From Clitoria ternatea (lineage: Eukaryota; Streptophyta; Magnoliopsida; Fabales; Fabaceae), in contig CM075670.1 of assembly GCA_037962975.1 (NCBI GenBank), positions 156,058,501 to 156,122,500 of the forward strand: a stretch of DNA of 64,000 nucleotides, given 5' to 3'. The notes beneath the pieces are model-generated. The model was not told the DNA's origin. It worked only from the letters and a program-made list of their open reading frames with translations, and did no database searches. The position numbers were made by a program, and so were the translations under genes. Shown in pieces: positions 56,632 through 64,000 of the stretch (position 1 is its first letter; every line of letters starts with the position of its first letter).

Positions 56632-58212
56632 TGTTAACCAAGTGGCCTTAATGACTAAAGAGGGGGGTGAATTGAGTCTTAAAGATAGTTACCTTTTTAG
56701 AACTTAATTTCAATTTTACTTTATCTTGTTTAAAGAGATGGAGAAATTGGTATCTCAATAAATAAATAACAATGATTAAAGTAAGAAGATAAAGTAAATA
56801 AACAACTTGAAATTAAATAGAGTAAGGGAAGAGAGAGAATAACACACTCAAATTTTTATCCTGGTTTGGAAACCCCTACGTCTAGGCCCCAAGTACACCA
56901 CTTGAGATTTTCCACTAAGAATTTGAGATTTACAAGATGAGCCAATACAATTCTCTTAATTTCCCTATCAAGAACTTTATCCCTCACTTTTATCTTTCTT
57001 ACAATTCTTACTCAACCCCCAAAGGCCACAACCTTGCCTTTGTAACAATGCTTTCAACTCAATTTATGAATGAGTAAAACAAAACCTTTTCCACTCCTCT
57101 TACAATGATAAACAAAGCAAGAGAAGAAGTAATGTGATAAGAATCATGAGATGTAGCTCTCTTTGTAAAGTAGATTTTGCAAATTATAAGCAATAATAAA
57201 ACTCTCTTGATAGAGTAGATAAAAGGTTTAAAGCCCAAATCAAGTACGATCAACTTTAAAGAATGTAGCTCTCTTTTTGATAAAGTGGTTTTAGAAAATT
57301 TAAGCGTAGAAGAAGTTGATCAAAAATGAAATTCTCTTTGATAAAGCAATTTTAAAAATGAAAGCACAAGGAGAATAACTTACTCAAAGAATGTAGCTCT
57401 CTTTAAGAGCAAAATAAGAAAGTTAAATGCGCAGAAAAAGTTTATCAAAACTTTTCCTCTTGAAAGCCTGTGAGAAAAAATAAGAAAGTTAATGCATATG
57501 AGTGTCTTTTCAATGAGGACTTAGGCCTCTATTTATAGTGTTTCAAGAGATAACTAGCCGTTGCAATCTGATTTTATTTGAATTTGATCCCATTGAAATA
57601 TCCCACGATTTTAGCAAAAGTCAAGAATCAGTCAAATTTACCCAATGTATTCGAATACCTTATTCGAATAGCAATGTTCTGCTTCACTAAAATTAGTCCA
57701 AATTCATCCTATTCGAATACATTAACCGATTAAGCAACGTTCTAATTTGTTTTTGAAAGTTCCAGAACCATCTTAATCAATTACCTTAATTGATTAGCAA
57801 TGTTCTGTCTTGAATTTGAAAATTCCAGAAACGTCTTAATCGATTACCTTAATCAATTAGCAAGGTTCTGTTTCAAGAAAATTACTCCAAATTTTACCTT
57901 ATTCAAATACCTTATTTGAATATCTCTGTTCTAGTTTAATAAAAGCTTTTCCAGATTTACCTTATTCGAATACCTTATTTGATTAGCTTTGTTCTGAATA
58001 ATTTCAAAATTTGTTTTAAGAGACTTAATCAAATATCCTAATTGATTACCTTGCTCCTAATCAAATACCTTATTTGATTACAAAAACTAATTTTAGATTC
58101 TCAATGCTTTAATATTTTTGGAACATATTTTTGGAATCATCAAAACTTGGATTATAAAAGTTCTTTCAATAAAAACTTCCCCTATTTGATATATTATTAT
58201 GAACCAAAAACA
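56632..58212 (-). mobile_element. 3' LTR of the second SIRE-type element (1581 bp)
   Basis: On the minus strand it runs from TGTTTTTGGTTCATAATAA, directly after a PPT, to CCACTTGGTTAACA. Near the end it has CAATTCACCCCCCTCTT like the first SIRE LTR. Its palindrome array is mostly TATTCGAATA/TAATCGATTA. The other LTR is outside the window. Confidence 0.88.
57648..58085. repeat. TATTCGAATA / TAATCGATTA pair array with 13-bp spacing
   Basis: Pairs start at 57648/57661, 57710/57723, 57774/57787, 57837/57850 and 57900/57913, always 13 bp apart, with steps of 62-64 bp. AGCAA(T/C/G)GTTCTG or TCTCTGTTCT follows each pair. Core types are mixed: TATTCGAATA, TAATCAATTA and TAATCGATTA, some pairs with one of each. 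Confidence 0.95.
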
Positions 58213-58670
58213 TTCTCCCCCTTTTTGATGATGACAAAAATTTGTTGATGATAGGTAAAATGATGAAGAGACTTTATTTTTCTCATTTCAATAAATCTCA
58301 AATCCATAGTAGTGAGGATCAAATCTTTCATATTTAAAACATAGTATGGTATTTAAATCATCATATAACATATCATATAGCATATCATAACATTATATTT
58401 TCTCCCCCTTTCACTCCCAATCATATCATCATTATATTCAACTCATATCATCATATTCAAATTATTTCAAAATCATCAAAGGCAAGCTTATTTAAATCAT
58501 CATATTATCATATTTTCTCCCCCTTAGTCTTCTAATCATTATATATTCTCATGGTAACTTCATTTCATATTTTTTCCCCCTTTGTCATTATCATGTCATT
58601 ATCATATTCAAAATCATCACATTTAAATACATCATTTTAAAATCATCATATTTTCTTCTCCCTCTTTGTC
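58213..58670 (-). other. Five polypurine tracts before the second SIRE 3' LTR
   Basis: On the minus strand AAAGGGGGAGAA-like tracts lie at about 58213-58228, 58390-58405, 58500-58515, 58566-58580 and 58650-58668. The one abutting the LTR is the main PPT; the others repeat the same core. The stretch has no ORF. Confidence 0.85.
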
Positions 58671-58754
58671 ATTATCAAAAAGAAACAAATGCTAATAAAG
58701 TAAAAGCAAACATTGTCATGGAGTGATTTAGCATAAATAGCATAATCCAATACA

Positions 58755-59820
58755 AAGAAAAACTAATCCATAGGTGGAAGAGGTGGATAGGATGGATGAT
58801 GAAGTTGAAGACTCTCTAATTAAGCAATGATAGATTGTTGTCCTTCTTCAAGAGTGTCAAAGGGAGCTTCAAACCTATTAAGATGATTGTTCAAGTTTTG
58901 AACCGCTTCAAGGATAGCATTTCCATGGTCTTGAGGTGGTTAACGTGGAGAGGGATCATGAAAGGGAGGACAAGGATTAAAGTTCCATACTCTGACATAT
59001 TGAGAAATTCCTATTTTTTACAATTGAGCCACTACCATTTTATTTTTAGAAGATAGCTTTTCCTTAGCTTCTCCTCTTAAATCAATATTAAAGGCTTTGA
59101 ATAACTTGGTGAGAAGGATAGCATAAGGAAGTTTAGAGTGATTCTTTTGATCATATCAATCCAATTAATAGGACGCTCATTAACCATAGCCTAAAGGATC
59201 AAAACATCCATTTCTTCAACCAAGGCATAGTTGCTACTTTTAGGAACAAGAATTTTGGTAAGGCAATAATGCAATAATCTATTATCTAAGGAAAGCCTAC
59301 CAACAGTCATAACATTATGGGAGTCATCGTGTTCATGCCAAAGAGATGTTTTAGCCTCCATTAGATCATAATTCCAAGATTCATCAATAGAGTGACCATT
59401 AAAATCAGAATCAACTAAAGGAATAAGCCTAGTCATGGATAATATTTCATTAGAAATTTTCATATTGACCTTTTTAACACATGCTTCAAGAACTCCATCT
59501 TTCAAGGATAAAGAGGAGTAGAACATTTTGACCAAATCAGGATAAATGAATTCATCAGATAAGGAAGCAAATTCAAGAATATCATATTTCTCTAAGACAT
59601 TTAGGAAAAAGAAACCTTGGTCTTTGAAGAAGTTCTTTGAAAGCCATAGAGGGAAGATGATACCTTTGCTTGTAAAATAAGAGAGATAATGGGTTTCCTC
59701 TTGCTTGGTTTCAAAGTGAGGTAAGAAATACTCAGAGGAATGAGAGGATGCTCCAACAATGTTGGCTCTTTGCTTCTTCCTTGCATGAGACGTGGTTGAG
59801 AAAGTTGAAAGCTTGAAGCT
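58755..59820 (-). pseudogene. Env-like third ORF of the second SIRE element
   Basis: Homologous to 34534-35633. The longest fragment, 59535-59191, matches the middle part (SNYALVEEMDVLIL at its end). An N-terminal piece lies at 59815-59601 and a C-terminal Gln/Pro-rich end at about 58860-58755 (PSYPPLPPMD). Frameshifts and stops separate the pieces. Role unknown; see the first copy. Confidence 0.72.
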
Positions 59821-60039
59821 TTAACAATGGGGGATTTTAGAGAGAGAGAAAGAGATACGTGAGGGATTAGAGGAAAGGGATGATTTTTATAAGGGGAAGA
59901 GTGATAGAGTGAATTAATGAGAGATTAATAGGGAAAGGAAGAGTTTTGGTGCAAACGAAGAGATGTAACCGATTGGGGTTTCTTGGAATTTGAATGAGCA
60001 CGTGAAGAACTTGAAAACATGTTCATTATGGCTCCTACA

Positions 60040-60150
60040 ACTTTTGTAATCGATTAAGCTATTCGAATACAAGGCACCTAATCGAATATGCTATTCGGAA
60101 AAGACGTCACTATTTCAAATTTTTATAGCACTAATCGATTATTTTGATCA
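60040..60150. repeat. Palindrome cluster before the second env-like ORF
   Basis: TAATCGATTA, CTATTCGAATAC, TAATCGAATA and TAATCGATTATTTTGATCAATTA occur within 110 bases, in the same place (between RNase H and the env-like ORF) as the array at 33980-34346. Confidence 0.82.
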
Positions 60151-60215
60151 ATTATCCTAATATTTTTGAAGTCTTTCATAAAAAATATTTAATAACTCTA
60201 TTCCAAAGAAATTCA

Positions 60216-60322
60216 GTACTGTAATCAGGGTGGTTCCCAGGAAAGAGAGGTGGGTCCGGTGTGACCGCTTAAGTACCGAGTCTTTCCTAGCCAGAACTTC
60301 CCACTGACCATTAACAACTTAG
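60216..60322. repeat. Dispersed ~105-bp block, copy 2
   Basis: Matches 46296-46400; most differences look like C/T or G/A. The inverted arms are CCAGGAAAGA and TCTTTCCTAG. It lies in the short non-coding stretch between RNase H and the env-like ORF of the second SIRE element. Confidence 0.85.
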
Positions 60323-60340
60323 AATTATTTTAGAAAAGAA

Positions 60341-61098
60341 TTATTCAAAGCATGATTCATCTAAAATTCCCAATTCTCTTTGAATTCTTATGAAATTATC
60401 TTTTATTAAAGGTTTTGTAAAAATATCTGCTAGTTGATCATTTGATGCCACATATTCAATTTTGCAATCACCTTTTAACACATGATCTTGAATAAAATAA
60501 TGTCTTATTTCAATATGCTTAGTTAGAGAATGCATTACCGGATTCTTTAATATATTAATCGCACTTGTGTTATCACATTTAGAGGAATTTGATCTTGAAA
60601 TACTCCAAAATCTGCAAGTTGTTGCTTCAACCATAAGCTTTGAGCACAATAACTTTTGACTGTGATATACTGAGCCTCTGTAGTAAATAGGGTAACGCTG
60701 ACTTGTTTCTTGCTATACCAAGACACAAGAGAACTACCTAGAAGATGGCATGAGACACTAGTGCTCTTATTATCAGTTTTACAACCGGCAAAATCAGAAT
60801 CAGAGTATCCAACAATGGTGCAATTTGGCCCTTTTGGATACCATAGACCAATATTTTGAGTACCAACAAGATATCTTAAAATTCTTTTCATAGCAAATAA
60901 ATGAGATTCTTTAGGATTATATTGAAATCTAGCACATACACACACAACATTCATTATATCAGGACGACTAGCAGTAAGATAAAGAAGAGATCCAATCATA
61001 CCTCTATATTTGGTGACATCAACTTCTTTGCCTTTTTCATCATGATCTAGATAACATGAGGTTGCCATTAGTGTAGCAATTTCTTTTACTTTGTCCAT
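60341..61098 (-). pseudogene. SIRE-type RNase H region, second element
   Basis: From 61098 down: MATSCYLDHDEKGKEVD, SLLYLTASRPDIM, then RNase H with YSDSDFAGCKTDNKSTS. The usual Glu in the next block is Gln (TEAQYI), a likely active-site loss. A frame change near 60600 is followed by CDNTSAIN, TKHIEIRHYFIQDHV and QLADIFTKPL to the stop at 60341. Confidence 0.88.
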
Positions 61099-61149
61099 GT
61101 CAAACTTCTTAAGAAGTTCTTTGCAGTACTTTGATTGGTTGATGAAGAA

Positions 61150-61900
61150 ACCATTCTTTCCTTATTTAACTTGAAGTCCAAGGAAGAAGGTCAACTCTCC
61201 CATCATTAACATTTCAAATTCTTTCTGCATCATGCTCGAAAATTGCTTGCAAAGCAAATCATTAGTAGCACCGAAAATGATGTCGTCAACATAGATTTGT
61301 ACTAACAGGATATCTTTATTCTTACGTTTTATAAAAAGAGTGTTGTCTACTTTTCCTCTATCAAACTTATTTTCCAAAAGAAATTTACTTAGCCTTTTAT
61401 ACCAAGCCCTTGGAGCTTGCTTCAAACCATATAAGGCCTTTTTAAGTTTGAAAACACGATCTGGATATTTAAAGTCTTTAAAACCGGGAGATTGTTCAAC
61501 ATACACATCTTCTTGTAAATAACCATTTAAGAAAGCACTTTTTACATCCATTTGATATAATTTAAAATCCATACAGCAAGCAAATGCTAGTAGCAATCTA
61601 ATGGCTTCAAGTTTAGCTACGCGTGCATACGTTTCATCATAGTCTATTCCTTCTTATTGATTATAACCCTTGGCCACTAATCTAGCTTTATTTCTAATTA
61701 TTAAGCCCTATTCATCAAGTTTGTTTCGAAAAACTCATTTTGTTCCTATTACTTGATAATTTTCAGGTTTTGGCGTTAATTTCCATACTTCATTTCTTTT
61801 AAATTGATTTAATTCATCTTGCAAGCTAATATCCAATGTTCATCTAAGATCGCTTCTTTAATAGTTTTAGGTTCAATTTGAGAAACAAAGGCGTGATGAT
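61150..61900 (-). pseudogene. SIRE-type reverse transcriptase, second element
   Basis: The main frame 61596-61162 has LYQMDVKSAFLNG, KALYGLKQAPRAWYK and the catalytic YVDD, then MGELTFFLGLQVK and a TAA at 61162. The N-terminal part up to about 61900 is broken by stops (for example within AKGYNQ-*-EGIDYDETYA at about 61655) and frame changes. Confidence 0.88.
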
Positions 61901-62021
61901 TGCATGTATTTCGAAGAGAACTACGAGTAATTACCCCTTTGGAGATATCACCTATGATATTATACGCTGAAAGATTTCTTGGATATATCCATTCTTTTGG
62001 AATATCAGATGGTGATTCTTT

Positions 62022-62901
62022 TTAGTGTATATCCTCATTTTGCTTTGTTTCTTCTTCTTTGTCTCCTATCTTTATGTCTTCCATTAGACCTGCAAGATCA
62101 TCTATACCCTCCTTTCTTGGAGTCTCTTGGTTATCTTTGTTAAACTTTACATGAACAGACTCTTCTATAGTTAAGGTTCGTTTGTTAAAGACTCGATAAG
62201 ATTTACTATTTGATGAATAACCCATAAAGATTGCCTCATCAGACTTAGCATCAATTTTCCTAGATTATCCTTACCATTATTATGAACAAAACATTTGCAT
62301 CCAAAAACGCATAAGTGTGAAATATTTGGTTTTCTATTCTTGAAAAGCTCATAGGGGATTTTGTTTAAAATGGGTCGAATTAAACAACGGTTCATTACAT
62401 AGCAGGCTGTATTGACAGCTTCAGCCCAAAAACCTTTTGGAATCTCATTTTTGTTTAACATTGTTCTAGCAAGTTCTTCTAGAGAACGATTTTTCCTCTC
62501 AACAAAACTGTTTTGTTAAGGTGTTCTTGGTACAAAAAATTATGTTTGATTCCATTATTTTTGCAAAAATTTTTGAAATCCTGGTTTTCAAACTCTCCCT
62601 CATGATCAGTTTGAATGGATGTTATTCTTAAGTTTATTTTGTTTTGGACAACCTTCATAAGCTTTTTAAATGCTTTAAATGCTTCACTTTTATGAGATAT
62701 GAATAAAGTCCATATAAATCTAGAGTAATCATCCATAATCACAAGTGCGTGGTAATTGCCACCAAAACTTCTAATTCGTGATGGTCCAAAAAGATCCATA
62801 TGCAAAAGCTGTAAAGGCCTATTTGTTGAAACAATGTTTTTAGGTTTAAAGGAGGCCCTTACTTGCTTTCCCTTATGACAAGCATCAAAATTTGTTTTCA
62901 A
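62022..62901 (-). pseudogene. SIRE-type integrase and SH3-like region, second element
   Basis: The frame 62901-62479 has DACHKGKQV, LLHMDLFGP (first Asp), DDYSRFIW and IQTDHEGEFEN (second Asp). A frame change near 62500 falls at the third catalytic region. The rest is read at 62461-62171 (GFWAEAVNTACYVMNR, VFGCKCFVH) and 62225-62022 (SKSYRVFNKRTL, ESVHVKFN). Confidence 0.88.
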
Positions 62902-63420
62902 ATTTCATTTTGGGCAATCCTATCACTAAGTCTTTTGAAATCAATTTGTTTAGGGAATCTATGTGATTGTGGCCAATTCTTCTATGCCATAGAAATGATT
63001 CATCTTCTCCAGAAATCAAGCATTGTGCATCATTTGAGGGTAATCTATCTAGATTAATCATGTAAATATTATCTATTCTTTGACCAATAAATTTGACTTT
63101 ATTTTTGTTATTTTTAATTATGCAACAATTTGAATTAAAGGTTATAATGAATCCTTTATCACATAATTGACTTATACTTAACAAATTATGTTTTAAACCC
63201 TCAACATATAAAACATCATTGATTGAAGTAGAGGAATTTATACTTACATTTCCATGTCCAAGTATTCTTATATTTGTGTTGTCTCCATAGGTAACATTTC
63301 ATTTGTTCTTTGGAGTGAACGTTGAGAACTTTGACATATCTCCAGTCATGTGTTTTGAACATCCGCTGCCTAGGTGCCAATAAGAGTTTTCCGCCTTAAA
63401 ACATACTTACAAAACAAGTT
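62885..63420 (-). pseudogene. SIRE-type protease and pre-integrase zinc domain, second element
   Basis: The protease active-site region reads SYWHLGSGCSKHMTGD at about 63395-63345, with Gly where the catalytic Asp should be; a TGA follows at about 63301. The frame then continues through TYGDNT, NDVLYVEGLKHNLLSISQLCDKG to the zinc region FLWHRRIGHNHIDSLNKL, and stops at 62885. Confidence 0.82.
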
Positions 63421-63528
63421 TTCAAGTTTTAGGTACCCTTTGTATGTTGGGTCATTTATCATTAGTTTGGGTTTTCAAAATTTCTTTTGGAACCCATACC
63501 TTTCTAGTAAATTTTTGGAAGGTATTCT

Positions 63529-63999
63529 TTATAAAGCAATTAGAAGTAATATGACCATATAAACCACAATAGAACATGTTGCATTCAAGGAATAAGAATT
63601 TTTATAATGGTTCTTATATGGTTTATTATACCTTCTTTTAAAGCACTTTGTACTTGTATGACCTATTTTTCCACAAGTTGCACATTTTAGAATAGGTTTA
63701 GGTTTCTCTCTAAATGGTACAAAAAAGTTCTTGTATTCCTTACTACTTTCATGCTTTTCATAACCTATGCACGTTCTATCAAGGGAATACTTTTGATTTC
63801 CAAGAAGTGCATCAACATTCTTTTTACCATTTGTAAATTTCTCAAGAGTTTTCTTTAAGTCTTTATTTTCATTTTCAAGAAGCATGCATTTCTCAAACAA
63901 CATACAATCTTCATCACCATTACAAGTCACGAGAGTGATATTAAATATGATTAATTCTCTATTTTGTACTCTAAGGTTTTCCTTTTCTAACTTTATTTC
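63529..63999 (-). CDS. SIRE-type gag C-terminal part, second element, open at the window edge
   Basis: The frame is open from the right edge to 63529. It has a Lys/Glu-rich helical stretch (MLLENENKDLKKTLEKF), a basic segment, and a complete zinc knuckle CATCGKIGHTSTKC (C-X2-C-X4-H-X4-C) for RNA binding. The N-terminal gag lies outside the window. The frame closes before the protease, so gag and pol are no longer joined in this copy. Confidence 0.82.
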   Translation of the reverse strand, partial: EIKLEKENLRVQNRELIIFNITLVTCNGDEDCMLFEKCMLLENENKDLKKTLEKFTNGKKNVDALLGNQKYSLDRTCIGYEKHESSKEYKNFFVPFREKPKPILKCATCGKIGHTSTKCFKRRYNKPYKNHYKNSYSLNATCSIVVYMVILLLIAL

Positions 64000-64000
64000 A

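Overview
The window is plant nuclear DNA made almost entirely of LTR retrotransposons nested inside one another. The SIRE-, Athila-, Tekay/Del- and Tat-type mix, the AT-rich composition and several LTR sequences suggest a dicot, most likely a legume; this is inference, not proof. I recognise no ordinary host gene, tRNA or rRNA. Nearly every coding region is a retrotransposon gag, pol or env-like segment, most of them broken by stops and frameshifts.

Layout. (1) 2-3755: integrase end and 3' LTR of a Tekay/Del-type chromovirus, inserted into (2) the integrase of a Tat-type Ty3/gypsy element (3756-10684). The Tat element continues with two minisatellites, a long antisense gene that appears to be spliced (6394-9056, minus strand) and its 3' LTR. 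It sits in (3) a Tekay-type LTR (10685-12461), itself next to or inside (4) the 5' LTR of an Athila-type element (12462-20689) with PBS, gag, protease, RT, RNase H, integrase and PPT. (5) 20690-23815: 3' part of a minus-strand Ty1/copia element. (6) 23816-24220 and 45043-46160: two halves of an old LTR-like segment split by (7) a complete SIRE-type copia element (24226-45037, target duplication TGTAT). That SIRE element carries (8) a solo Tekay-type LTR in its reverse transcriptase (29331-32594, target duplication CTAGA) and (9) a non-coding Tekay-type element lacking its 5' LTR (37201-44654, target duplication GAACT) in its 3' LTR. (10) 46161-54884: leader and 5' LTR of another minus-strand copia element, split by (11) a 6.3-kb solo LTR (48265-54584, target duplication ATCCA). 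(12) 54890-55900: minus-strand Tat gag remnant. (13) 56632-64000: a second SIRE-type element on the minus strand, cut by the right window edge.

Most striking signal. Short CpG-centred palindromes (TAATCGATTA, GAATCGATTC, TATTCGAATA, CTCGCTCAAGCGAG, and an ACGCGT form) recur in arrays in at least five different element types. They come in pairs with a fixed centre spacing, 20-22 bp in Athila, Tekay and one SIRE element and 13 bp in the other SIRE element. The pairs repeat with a period of about 52, 63 or 71 bp, usually with a TTCTG-like word after each pair. Related Tekay LTRs carry different palindromes at the same relative position, as if the array were swapped or rewritten while its geometry was kept. 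In both SIRE elements an array also lies just before the env-like ORF.

Limits: family names rest on motifs and gene order read by eye. LTR ends are firm where target duplications or PPT/PBS were found and approximate elsewhere.
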